NCBI GenBank assembly: GCA_037045185.1
Contig: JBAOHQ010000008.1
Location: 186,001 to 250,000, forward strand
Length of the DNA: 64,000 nt
From: JAKOUY01 sp037045185
Lineage (GTDB): Bacteria; Actinomycetota; Acidimicrobiia; Acidimicrobiales; Ilumatobacteraceae
Direction of reading: 5' to 3'
Below are positions 1-8,015 of the stretch, piece by piece (the first letter of the stretch is position 1; each line of letters begins with the position of its first letter). Under the pieces are notes generated by a model, which saw nothing but the letters and a program-made list of their open reading frames with translations, was not told the DNA's origin and made no database searches. The position numbers were made by a program, and so were the translations under genes.

Positions 1-2
1 AT

Positions 3-1139
3 CCCAAGGGCGCCATCGTCCGCAAGCTGATGGAGGACTACAGCCGGGACCGTCACGAGAACGGTGGCTACCAGTTCGTCTACACCCCTCACCTGGCCAA
101 CGGCCGGCTGTTCGAGACCTCCGGCCACCTGGCCTGGTACAAGGACGGCATGTACCCGCCGATGGAGATGGACAACGGCACGTACTACATGAAGCCGATG
201 AACTGCCCGATGCACTGCCTGATCTTTCGCAGCCGCGCAGCGCAGCTACCGGGAGCTGCCACTGCGGCTGTTCGAGCTCGGCAACGTCTACCGCTACGAG
301 CAGTCGCGGCACGCTGCACGGGCTGCTGCGCATCCGCGGCTTCACCCAGGACGACAGCCACATCTACTGCACCGAGGAGCAGCTGCAGGACGAGATCGGC
401 TCACTGCTGGACTTCGTGCTGTCGGTCCTACGGGCCTTCGGGTTCCGTGACTTCGAGTTCAAGCTGTCCACGAAGGACCCCGACAAGTACGTGGGGAGCG
501 ACGAGATCTGGGAACGAGCCACCGACGCCCTGCGCATCGCCCTGGAACGCCACGGGTCTGGCGTACTCCGTCAAGGACGGCGACGCGGCGTTCTACGGGC
601 CGAAGATCGACATCGACGTCCGCGACGCCATCGGCCGTAGCTGGCAGCTCAGCACGATCCAAGCCGACTTCCAGCTGCCCGATCGCTTCGACCTGGAGTA
701 CGTCGGCGCGGACAACGCCAGGCACCGCCCGATGATGCTGCACCGCGCCCTGTTCGGGTCCATCGAGCGGTTCTTCGGGGTCCTCCTGGAGCACTACGCC
801 GGGGCGTTCCCCACGTGGCTGGCGCCGGTGCAGGTGCGCGTCCTGCCGGTGGCCGAAGCCCACCAGGCCTACGCAGCCGCGGTCGTCGCTCGCTTGGCCG
901 CCGAAGGGTTCCGCGTCGACCAGGTGGACGCCACCGATGGCCTCGGCAAGCGGATCCGCTCCGCCAAGCTGGACAAGCTGCCCTACGTGCTGGTGGTGGG
1001 CGACGACGACGTGGCCGCCGAGACCGCCGGGGTCAACCCACGCGGTGGGGAGGTGCAGCGCGGTGTGACGGTGGACGCCTTCGTCACCCGCCTGGCCGAC
1101 GAAGTCTCCGGCCAGCTGGCTGCGGCCACCACGGCCTGA
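3..1139 (+). CDS. thrS: Threonyl-tRNA synthetase, 3' part, with three frame breaks
   Basis: This class II synthetase charges tRNA-Thr in the cytoplasm. The start lies before the window. What remains covers most of the catalytic core and the C-terminal anticodon-binding domain. The catalytic part shows the zinc-binding Cys in NCPMHC, the motif-2 region (YRYEQSGTLHGL, then RGFTQDD) and motif 3 (RPMMLHRALFGSIERF). The frame changes three times: near 237-240, near 307 (tcg-c-ggc) and at 557 (ggg-t-ctg). Each change is explained by one extra base, and together they restore the frame. A normal ThrRS can be read through all three, so I take them as sequence errors and not as decay of an essential gene. 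HIT, pgsA and patA follow further down, as is usual in actinobacteria. Confidence 0.93.
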   Translation, partial: PKGAIVRKLMEDYSRDRHENGGYQFVYTPHLANGRLFETSGHLAWYKDGMYPPMEMDNGTYYMKPMNCPMHCLIFRSRAAQLPGAATAAVRARQRLPLRAVAARCTGCCASAASPRTTATSTAPRSSCRTRSAHCWTSCCRSYGPSGSVTSSSSCPRRTPTSTWGATRSGNEPPTPCASPWNATGLAYSVKDGDAAFYGPKIDIDVRDAIGRSWQLSTIQADFQLPDRFDLEYVGADNARHRPMMLHRALFGSIERFFGVLLEHYAGAFPTWLAPVQVRVLPVAEAHQAYAAAVVARLAAEGFRVDQVDATDGLGKRIRSAKLDKLPYVLVVGDDDVAAETAGVNPRGGEVQRGVTVDAFVTRLADEVSGQLAAATTA

Positions 1140-1242
1140 TCGGGGCAGGGCGTGACCTGGCGGTAGCCGCCATGTATCCGTGCGCTGGTTCGAGCATCTG
1201 TGCGGGTGCCCGAATCCGACACGAACACAGGAGAACCGTTCC

Positions 1243-2595
1243 ATGGCCACCAAGCGAACCCGTTCGGGCAGCAGTGCTCCCCGAACGACCAAGGCTGCCG
1301 TAGTCACCGACTCGGCCGCCGATCGACCCACCGAGTTCCCCGCCGCCGGGATGGCCGGCACGGCGTTGATCGCGGGAGAGACCTTTGGCGCCAAGGCGCT
1401 GAACTACTCCGAGATCGGCGGCAACGCCATCTTCGAGGGCGACATCATGCTGGGCACCGTCGATCAGATCGAGCTGCGCAACGAGGCGATCCGCGCCGGG
1501 CTCGACCCCACGGTCGAACACGGTGTGGCAGTGGTCGGCAAGCGCTGGCCGGACTGCAAGATCCCCTACACGATCGCCGCCGGGATGCCCGACCAGCAGC
1601 GCGTCACCGATGCCATCGCCCACTGGGAGGCGAACACCGCCCTACGCTTCGTCCCGCGCACCACTGAGGCCGACTACGTCGAGTTCTTCCAGGGCAACGG
1701 CTGCTGGTCGCAGGTCGGTCGCCAGGGCGGCAAGCAGCAGATCTCCCTGGGTTCGGGGTGCTCGACGGGCAACGCCATCCACGAGATTGGCCACACCGTC
1801 GGGCTGTGGCACGAGCAGAGCCGTGAAGACCGCGACAGCTTCGTCACCATCCAGTGGGCCAACATCCAGCCCGCCGTGGTGCACAACTTCAACCAGCACA
1901 TCGCCGATGGCGACGACGTCGGGGCCTACGACTACGGCTCGATCATGCACTACCCGCGGACGGCGTTCAGCAGCAACGGGCAGGACACGATCGTCCCGGT
2001 CGACGCCAACGCCCAGATCGGACAACGCACCGGCCTGTCCGCCGGCGACATCGCTGCCGTCGCCGCCATCTACCCGGCATGCACCCGCCCGACCCCGTTC
2101 AAGAAGGTCCTCGACGACGGCGGCGGCGGTGTGAAGAAGCTGCGTGACGACACGGGTGGGGTCAAGAAGCTGCGTGACGACACGGGCGGATTCAAGAAGC
2201 TGCGAGACGACACGGGTGGGATCAAGAAGCTGCGTGACGACACGGGTGGGATCAAGAAGCTGCGTGACGACACGGGTGGGATCAAGAAGCTGCGTGACGA
2301 CGTCGTCGTCAAGCCCGTCGGCGACTGGCCGGTCGGGCCCGGGCCTCGTAAGTTCGACCTGCCCGAGATCCTGACGCGCACCGGACTGGCCGGCGGCGGG
2401 GTGATGCCGTTTGCGTTGCAGACCGGTCACCAGGACCCGGCTGCCGCCCAGTACGTCGAGCAGTCGGCGATGGCCGACGCCGAGCTTGCCGCCGCCGAGG
2501 CGGAGCTGGTCGAGGCTTTCCTGACCACGGCCGGTCAGCTCGCCGAGGTCCGTCAGCAGCGACAGATGCTGGCCCAGGAGATGGGGCTCGGCTGA
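1243..2595 (+). CDS. Astacin-family (M12A) metalloprotease with C-terminal graspetide-like core repeats
   Basis: A 450-residue protein. The start at 1243 has AGGAG nine bases upstream. Residues 1-60 show no signal peptide or membrane segment. FEGDIML at about residue 65-71 looks like the propeptide of bacterial astacins. The zinc site is HEIGHTVGLWH (180-190) followed by EQ, and the Met-turn is SIMHY (233-237), so the protease should be active. After the protease domain come seven tandem units (286-353) of the form (V/F/I)KKLRDDTGG. A tail follows with a PFALQ motif near 389 and an Ala/Glu/Gln-rich helix. The stop overlaps the start of an MvdD-like ATP-grasp gene (TGATG), which implies coupled translation. 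Lys and Thr beside Asp pairs are the residues that graspetide ligases join, so I infer this protein is the precursor, fused to its own protease. The alternative is a protease whose tail is a plain repeat linker. Confidence 0.85.
   Translation: MATKRTRSGSSAPRTTKAAVVTDSAADRPTEFPAAGMAGTALIAGETFGAKALNYSEIGGNAIFEGDIMLGTVDQIELRNEAIRAGLDPTVEHGVAVVGKRWPDCKIPYTIAAGMPDQQRVTDAIAHWEANTALRFVPRTTEADYVEFFQGNGCWSQVGRQGGKQQISLGSGCSTGNAIHEIGHTVGLWHEQSREDRDSFVTIQWANIQPAVVHNFNQHIADGDDVGAYDYGSIMHYPRTAFSSNGQDTIVPVDANAQIGQRTGLSAGDIAAVAAIYPACTRPTPFKKVLDDGGGGVKKLRDDTGGVKKLRDDTGGFKKLRDDTGGIKKLRDDTGGIKKLRDDTGGIKKLRDDVVVKPVGDWPVGPGPRKFDLPEILTRTGLAGGGVMPFALQTGHQDPAAAQYVEQSAMADAELAAAEAELVEAFLTTAGQLAEVRQQRQMLAQEMGLG
2098..2301 (+). 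repeat. 30-bp tandem repeat encoding (x)KKLRDDTGG units
   Basis: One degenerate unit (FKKVLDDGGGG) is followed by six 10-residue units starting at 2131, 2161, 2191, 2221, 2251 and 2281; the last is cut after RDD. The first residue varies (V, V, F, I, I, I) while KKLRDD is invariant in these six units. The last three units are identical in DNA where they overlap, so the copy number probably changes by slippage. These are the proposed core peptides for the ATP-grasp enzyme encoded next. Confidence 0.9.
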
Positions 2596-3555
2596 TGATC
2601 CTGATCGTCTCGCACGAGCGCGACGATCACGCCGCCGCCGTGCTCGGTGCGCTCCGGCGCACCGGGCACCCGGTCGTGATGCTCGACACCGCTCGCTATC
2701 CCGAGCACGTCACCCTCCGCTCCGAGTTCACTCCCGACGGGACACGCTGGTGGGTCCGTGGCCTCGACGGCGTCGGCTCCGACGCCTGGGTCGATCTGGC
2801 CGGCTGCCACGCGGCCTGGTGGCGCAGGCCACAGCCCTACGAGCTGAACAGCGCTGCTGCACGCCGACGCGGAGAGCTGGGTCTACCAGGAATGCCACGA
2901 GGCGATGGCCGGTCTGTTCGCCGGGATCCCGGCCACGTGGATCAACGACCCTGACCTGAACGAGCGCGCTGCGCACAAGCCCTACCAGCTGGCCCTCGCC
3001 GCTCGCCTGGGGATCCCCATCCCACCGACGCTGGTCACCAACGACCCGGCATCCGCCGCTCAGTTCGTCGCCACGCACCGCGCCACGGGGACGATCTTCA
3101 AGACGTTCCGGGCCACCGAGCAGCACTGGCGGGAGACCCGCCTGGTGGGTGATGCCGAGCTGGAGCGCCTGGACAGCCTGCGGTACGCCCCGACCATCTT
3201 CCAGGCTCGTGTCGAGGCGGTCGCCGACCTGCGCATCACCGTGATCGGTGAGCGGGTCTTCGCCACCGAGATCGCCAAGGTCGACGGACTGTACGGCGTG
3301 GACTACCGGATGAGCATGGAGCACCTCGACTTCCGGCCCGTCGAGCTCCCGGCGCTGTGGATCCGGAGACTGCATGACCTGATGCGCCACCTCGGCCTGG
3401 TCTACGGTGCCATCGACCTGATGCGCACGGCCGACGGCGACTACGTCTTCTTGGAGATCAACCCGGCAGGAGAGTGGCTGTTCGTCAGCGAGCGTTCCGG
3501 CCAACCGATCACCGAGGCGATGGCCGATCACCTGATCGGCCTAGACCACCATTGA
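2595..3555 (+). CDS. MvdD/RimK-like ATP-grasp ligase (graspetide macrocyclase), one frame break
   Basis: Read through one break, this is about 319 residues, the usual size of microviridin-type ATP-grasp ligases. These enzymes activate Asp/Glu side chains with ATP and join them to Thr/Ser (ester) or Lys (amide) in a precursor. The N-terminal pre-ATP-grasp domain (MILIVSHERDDHAAAV, then AAWWRRP) is in the first frame. The ATP-grasp part is in the second: NDPDLNERAAHKPYQL, the KTFRA nucleotide-binding strand, ADLRITVIG, and YVFLEINPAGEW carrying the E-x-N metal ligands. The frame changes near 2855 (gcgctgctgc), where one extra g explains it. It starts inside the stop of the protease-repeat gene, and the YbaY-like gene follows after 13 bases. 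This neighbourhood makes the KKLRDDTGG repeats its likely substrate. Confidence 0.85.
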
Positions 3556-3568
3556 GGAGGAGGCGAAC

Positions 3569-3955
3569 ATGCCGGTCGGGCATGACGACCACGAGCCCCG
3601 CCGGCAGCGGCGGATCACCGGAACCCTGCGCCTCCCGCCCGGCCGCCAGTCGGCGACGCCGAAGCGACTGGTCTTCCGTGTCCTCGACGTCGGTCGGGCC
3701 GACGCCGACGCCACCGTCGTCGCCGAACGGGTCCATGAGGACGAGGTGCTGGGCCCGGAGACTCCCTTCGAGCTGCGCATCTCGTCGAGCGATCTCGACC
3801 GGGTCGTGACGGGGGAGCTCATCGTGCAGGTGCACGCCGACATGGACGGCACCGGCCAGCTGGCACCCGGCGACCTGCTGACCACGCGGTCCTATCCCGT
3901 GGCCGCGAGCCTGGACGAGGAGCCACCGCTGGACATCGAGCTGACGGCGATCTGA
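3569..3955 (+). CDS. YbaY/YscW-like beta-domain protein
   Basis: A 128-residue protein. A strong Shine-Dalgarno sequence (GAGGAGGAGG) overlaps the end of the ATP-grasp gene and lies just before ATG 3569. The central segment has the pattern of the YbaY-type domain: GTLRLPPG, LVFRVLDVGRADA, TPFELRI, then a D-x-R strand and YPVA near the C-terminus. It lacks the signal peptide or lipobox seen in enteric YbaY, so it is probably cytoplasmic here. The role of this domain is poorly known. Tight linkage to the protease and ATP-grasp genes suggests it helps recognise or hold the modified protein, but that is inference. It ends eight bases from the convergent GHMP kinase gene. Confidence 0.7.
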   Translation: MPVGHDDHEPRRQRRITGTLRLPPGRQSATPKRLVFRVLDVGRADADATVVAERVHEDEVLGPETPFELRISSSDLDRVVTGELIVQVHADMDGTGQLAPGDLLTTRSYPVAASLDEEPPLDIELTAI

Positions 3956-3963
3956 GCCGGTGG

Positions 3964-5158
3964 TCACCGCTGCGGCGTGACTGACGCCGCCCGCGTTGGC
4001 ACCACTGATTCGACGCGATGCACGCCGGGAGCGCAGCGAAGGTCGAGGACCTGCCAACCCCGGTCGAGCTCACCCATCGCCGTGGCGAAGCGTGCGACCG
4101 CCGGGGGCTCGGGGAGCACGACCGTCAACGATCCGCCGGCCCCGCCGGCCCCGTTGACCTTCCACCCGAGCGCTCCGAGGCGCCGGGCCGCTGTCGATCG
4201 CCGCCCGGTGCGCCGGGCCGAGCAGGGCGGCGTGCATCTGCTCCTGGGCGGCGGTGCACTCGCGCAGCGCCTCGGCCCATGCCGCCAGGTCGCCGGCGCG
4301 CAAGGCATCGGCGGCGTCGACGGCCAGTTCCGACATCCGCCGGAGCGAGGACAGCGTGTTCGCGTGGCCGACGCCGTTGGCGTCCAGGGCCGAATGGATG
4401 ACCTCGCTGTGCACGGCGCTGGAATCGTGGGACCCGAACACCACCGTCGACCAGCAGGCCTCCATCGCGGCGCGCATCCGCGGGGAGGGCTCGATGGCCA
4501 CGTGCTCGACGGCGGGCGTCTCACCCCCGCGGCGGTAGGCGTCGATGGTCAGCAGGCTCGTGCCGCCGAACGCCGCCGCCCATTGGTCCTGCACTCCGGC
4601 TTCGCGTCCGCATCGGGCGCTCTCGATCTGGTGGCCGTGCCGGGCAAGGTCTGCCGCCGTCTGCCGCCCCCCGCCGAGCAGGCCGTCGAGCGCGGCGAGC
4701 ACGGCGACCACCGCACTGGCTGACGTCCCGAGCGATGCCCCGGCCGGCACCGCTGCGCCCACGACCACGTCGACGCCGTCACGGCCGTCATCACCGCCGT
4801 CAGCGCCGCCGTTTTCACCGCCGGCGCCGTCCTCGAGGATGCGGTCGACGCCGGTCCATTCGACGACGGCAGCGATGGCGTGCTCCAGCAACGGGTGGCG
4901 GCCTGGGGCCGGCGCGGCCCAGCCGTCGATCTCGTCCGGCCCGACGAAGTAGTCGGCATCGACGTCGGCGGCGACCAGCCGGACGCGCGGCGCCCCGGCG
5001 GCCCGCCGGACGCGCCGGGCCTCGGCCGTGACGCCCGGGCCGACGGCGACGTTGCAGACCGTGCCTGGCGCGCCGAACCAGGTGTCCGTCCATCCGCCCA
5101 CGTCGGCGATGCGCACCGGGGCGTTGACCGTGACCCGCTGCGGACGCTCGTCGAACAC
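3964..5158 (-). CDS. GHMP-family sugar kinase (heptose/fucose-kinase-like), one frame break
   Basis: GHMP kinases phosphorylate small molecules such as sugars. The N-terminus APVRIADVGGWTDTWFG resembles sugar-1-kinases of the HddA/fucokinase type. The phosphate loop is PAGASLGTSAS, a variant of the usual P-x3-GLGSSAA. The C-terminal motif KVNGAGGAGG is the third GHMP motif. The frame changes near 4195, after AIDS, where one extra base on the coding strand restores the C-terminal motif in frame. The start is GTG 5158, with a TACGCT box seven bases upstream, suggesting a leaderless transcript. It converges on the graspetide-like cassette and stands alone. The substrate cannot be told from sequence. 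Confidence 0.75.
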
Positions 5159-5165
5159 GGCGCAG

Positions 5166-5171
5166 AGCGTA
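5166..5171 (-). promoter_or_regulatory. -10 box TACGCT of the GHMP kinase gene
   Basis: The hexamer lies seven bases before GTG 5158, placing the transcription start at or next to the start codon. This is the spacing seen before many other genes of the window. Confidence 0.45.
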
Positions 5172-5179
5172 CGCCGCGC

Positions 5180-6085
5180 TCAGTGCGCAAGCGTCTGGCG
5201 GGCCTTCTCGTACAGGGCGATGGGGTCGGCGTGCACACCGCGCACCGTGAACCAGCCGCAGATGTTCTGGCAGTCACGATGCAGGTAGGCGAGCCCCTGC
5301 GGGTTGCCGACGAGGTCCACCGCCTGGGGCAGGTCGATCAGCACCAGGCGATCGTCACGGGCCAGCACGTTGTAGGCCGACAGGTCACCGTGGGCATAGC
5401 CGAGCTCGGCCAGGCCCACGACCGCAGCGGTGATCTGGGCGAACCAGCCGGCCGCCACGCCGGGATCCGGGCGGGTCTCGGCCAGCCGCGGCGCGGCCAC
5501 CCCGTCGTCGCCCATGAACTCCATCATCACCTCGGTGCCGCGCAACTGCACCGGGTAGGGCACGGCGATCCCGGCCGACCAGCACCGCGACAGCATGGCG
5601 AACTCGGCCGCGGCCCACTGCCCAGCGATCAGTTCCCTGCCGAAGTCGGTGCGCCGGGCCATCGCCCGGGTCTCTCGTGACCGGCGAACGCGGCGACCTT
5701 CCAGGTAGCCGGCATCTCGATGGAACAGGCGGTGCTCGGCGGCGCGGTATCGCTTGGCGGCCAGCCACGATTCAGCGGCGCCGACCGAGCGGCGCAGCAG
5801 CGATACGTCGGCCTCCTTGCCGGTCTTCAGCACGCCGACGTCGGTGTCGATGGCTGCCGGTGAGGTGATCACCCACGCCGGGACCGGGGCCGGGCCGCGG
5901 GTGGTGCCGTCGTCGGCATAGGTGCTGTGCTGCTCGCCGGACTCGTCGCCGTCGTCAGGGTCGCGAGGGTCGCGAGGGCTGTCAGCGTCGGTGAGGCTTG
6001 GTCGGGACAGGGCGTGGCGGATCGGCTGACGCGCTCGACGATCGAGATCGTCGTCGTCGAACCGCCGACGGGAACGGGTGGACAC
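5180..6085 (-). CDS. RIO-family serine protein kinase
   Basis: A 301-residue atypical protein kinase. The first 70 residues are charged and probably disordered. The nucleotide-binding strand is GVLKTGKEADV (85-94), the catalytic loop is HGDLSAYNV (232-240) and the metal-binding motif is LIDLPQAVD (249-257), all as in RIO1-type kinases. Start GTG 6085 has AGGAG about seven bases upstream. Bacterial RIO kinases occur in actinobacteria but their substrates are mostly unknown. Upstream on the same strand is a short ORF with a strong ribosome binding site (6148-6198), which may act as a leader. Confidence 0.85.
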   Translation of the reverse strand: MSTRSRRRFDDDDLDRRARQPIRHALSRPSLTDADSPRDPRDPDDGDESGEQHSTYADDGTTRGPAPVPAWVITSPAAIDTDVGVLKTGKEADVSLLRRSVGAAESWLAAKRYRAAEHRLFHRDAGYLEGRRVRRSRETRAMARRTDFGRELIAGQWAAAEFAMLSRCWSAGIAVPYPVQLRGTEVMMEFMGDDGVAAPRLAETRPDPGVAAGWFAQITAAVVGLAELGYAHGDLSAYNVLARDDRLVLIDLPQAVDLVGNPQGLAYLHRDCQNICGWFTVRGVHADPIALYEKARQTLAH

Positions 6086-6147
6086 GGAAGGTCTCCTGGG
6101 AGCTGAGGGTTGGCAGGTGGTGAGCGGGGTGAACCGCAGGGACGGGG

Positions 6148-6198
6148 TCAGCGCAGACGCGCGACGTCACCGATGAAGGCGGGCATCGTCACTGTCAT
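6148..6198 (-). CDS. Possible 16-residue leader peptide or small protein upstream of the RIO kinase
   Basis: The ORF reads MTVTMPAFIGDVARLR and then a stop. A very strong Shine-Dalgarno sequence (GGAAGGAGGG, 6206-6215) lies seven bases before the ATG. A TACGGT box at 6251-6256 (same strand) would give a leader of roughly 45 bases. It ends 62 bases before the RIO kinase start. It may be a regulatory leader peptide or a small protein in its own right. The ORF is too short to judge from coding statistics; the evidence is the quality and placement of the ribosome binding site. Confidence 0.4.
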   Translation of the reverse strand: MTVTMPAFIGDVARLR

Positions 6199-6282
6199 CG
6201 TGGTGCCCTCCTTCCTGCCGAGCGCCCCGGCGGCGCATCCAACGACGAACACCGTACTTCGGCGCTGCGCTGGGCGACCAGG

Positions 6283-6288
6283 TAATTT
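6283..6288 (+). promoter_or_regulatory. -10 box TAATTT of the HIT gene
   Basis: The hexamer is six bases before GTG 6295, which supports both that start and a leaderless transcript. Confidence 0.45.
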
Positions 6289-6294
6289 CACGAC

Positions 6295-6813
6295 GTGACC
6301 CCGCTCGAACGGATCTGGAACGGGTGGCGGGGCGACTACGTCGTCGCCGCCGGCAGTCACCGCGCCGACGATGGCGCCAGCGTGTTCACCCAGATCCTGC
6401 GCAGCGGGATGCCCGACGAGGAGTGCTACGTCATCCACCGCGGCCAGCACGTGTTTGCCCTGCTGAACGCCTTTCCCTACATCTCCGGGCACCTGATGGT
6501 GGTCCCGTACCGGCAGATCCCCACCGTGGAGGATCTCACGCCCGAGGAGCATGCCGATCTGTGGAGCGCGGTCACCGATGCGGTGCGGGCGGTGAAGGCC
6601 GCCTACCGCCCGGGGGGCGTGAACATCGGGGTCAATCTCGGTCAGGCAGCCGGGGGCAGTGTGAACGAGCACCTCCACGTCCACGTCCTGCCGCGGTGGT
6701 CGGGTGACGGCAACTTCATGACATCGGTGGCCAACGCCCGCACCCTGCCCGAGGCGTTGGAGATCAGTGCCGCAAAGCTGCGGGCGGCGTGGAGTGGCTG
6801 TGCGACAATCTGA
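6295..6813 (+). CDS. HIT-family hydrolase/phosphorylase (diadenosine tetraphosphate type)
   Basis: A 172-residue HIT protein. It carries the histidine triad NEHLHVHVLPRW and the GHLMVVPYR strand typical of the family. Actinobacterial members encoded between thrS and pgsA (as Rv2613c in M. tuberculosis) act on Ap4A and related nucleotides, and this gene keeps that order although other genes now intervene. Start GTG 6295 is supported by a TAATTT box six bases upstream. It is a soluble cytoplasmic protein. Confidence 0.9.
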   Translation: MTPLERIWNGWRGDYVVAAGSHRADDGASVFTQILRSGMPDEECYVIHRGQHVFALLNAFPYISGHLMVVPYRQIPTVEDLTPEEHADLWSAVTDAVRAVKAAYRPGGVNIGVNLGQAAGGSVNEHLHVHVLPRWSGDGNFMTSVANARTLPEALEISAAKLRAAWSGCATI

Positions 6814-6861
6814 CCGGGACATCTGACGGCGCGTCAGGTTCGAGACGATTGGGGGACCGCC

Positions 6862-7980
6862 GTGGAGTTCGGCATCTTCATCCAGAACTACACACCGAAG
6901 ATGCGTCGGGAGCATGACCCCGACGCCGAGCACACGGTGATCATGGAGGACCTCGAGCTGATCAAAGCCGCCGATCGTGCCGGGTTCAAATACTGCTGGG
7001 TGACCGAGCACCACTTCCTCGACGAGTACTCCCACCTGTCGGCCAACGACGTCGTCTGTGGGTACCTGGCTGCCGCGACCGAGCGGATCCACATCGGCTC
7101 GGGCATCTTCAACCCGCTGCCGCAGGTGAACCACCCGGCCAAGGTGGCAGAGCGCGTCGCCTACCTGGACCACATCTCCGGCGGGCGGTTCGAGTTCGGG
7201 ACCGGCCGTGGCGCCGGGACCCACGAGATCCTCGGGTTCCTCCCCGGGATGCGTGACCTCTCCCACACCAGAGAGATCTGGGAAGACGTCATCGGCGAGT
7301 TCAAGAAGATGTGGCTGCAGGACGAGTACGAGGGCTACGACGGCGAGTACTGGTCGTTGCCGCCGCGCAAGATCCTGCCCAAGCCGTGGGGTCACGGTCA
7401 CCCGGCGATGTGGTACGCCGCCGGGAACACCTCCAGCTACGAGATGGCGGCACGCAAGGGGCTTGGCGTGCTGGGCTTTTCGGTGGGGGACTACGAGGCC
7501 CTCGCCCCGGTGCTGGAGGCCTACAAGGCGGCGATCGGCAGCGCCGAGCCGGTTGGCGCCTTCGTCAACGACAACGTGATGATCACCACGGCGGCCTTCG
7601 TCGACGAGGACGAGCAGACGGCCCGCGACAGCGTGTTGAACGGTTCGATCCACTACTTGCAGAGCAACGTGTTCCGCTACCACGACACGTTCCCTCATCC
7701 AGAGGGTGTGCCGACGTGGCCCGACCTGCTCCCGGCCTACACGCCCGAGGTGCTGGACTGGCAGATCAACACCGGGATGGTCTGCGGCACGCCGGATCAG
7801 GCGCTGGCCCAGTGCCGGCGCTGGGAGGCCGCCGGCGCCGACCAGCTGGTGTTCGGCTCCGGGATGAACACCCAGGACGAGATGCTCAGGACCATCGAGC
7901 TGCTGGGTGAGCACGTCATCCCGAAGATCGACACCGACCCGGAGCACTCGACGACTCGGTACCGCCGCCAGTCTTCGTGA
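6862..7980 (+). CDS. LLM-class flavin-dependent oxidoreductase
   Basis: A 372-residue protein of the bacterial luciferase-like monooxygenase superfamily (TIM barrel, F420 or FMN). It begins MEFGIFIQNYTPKM, as in other LLM oxidoreductases. The WVTEHHFLDEY segment (about residues 48-58) and the later GRFEFGTGRGAG segment are characteristic. GTG 6862 follows a purine-rich GGGGGA. No neighbour suggests a substrate. Actinobacteria carry many such genes of unknown function. Confidence 0.85.
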   Translation: MEFGIFIQNYTPKMRREHDPDAEHTVIMEDLELIKAADRAGFKYCWVTEHHFLDEYSHLSANDVVCGYLAAATERIHIGSGIFNPLPQVNHPAKVAERVAYLDHISGGRFEFGTGRGAGTHEILGFLPGMRDLSHTREIWEDVIGEFKKMWLQDEYEGYDGEYWSLPPRKILPKPWGHGHPAMWYAAGNTSSYEMAARKGLGVLGFSVGDYEALAPVLEAYKAAIGSAEPVGAFVNDNVMITTAAFVDEDEQTARDSVLNGSIHYLQSNVFRYHDTFPHPEGVPTWPDLLPAYTPEVLDWQINTGMVCGTPDQALAQCRRWEAAGADQLVFGSGMNTQDEMLRTIELLGEHVIPKIDTDPEHSTTRYRRQSS

Positions 7981-7982
7981 TT

Positions 7983-8009
7983 GGGAATCATTCTTGATAG
8001 TGCTACGGT
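7983..8009 (+). promoter_or_regulatory. Promoter with possible Zur-type operator upstream of znuA-like gene
   Basis: The stretch GGGAATCATTCTTGATAG is AT-rich for this genome and contains ATCA-N4-TGAT. It resembles Fur/Zur-family boxes, which centre on AATCATT-like half-sites. It directly abuts a TACGGT box (8004-8009) six bases before ATG 8016. A metal-sensing repressor bound here would block the promoter. The match is by eye only. Confidence 0.4.
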
Positions 8010-8015
8010 GACGGG

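Noticed and set aside
3..1139. thrS as a pseudogene
   Set aside because: Three breaks, each one extra base, leave all motifs readable; the gene is essential and neighbours show the same type of break.
2098..2301. CRISPR array
   Set aside because: The 30-bp units are contiguous and in frame without spacers, and encode a protein repeat.
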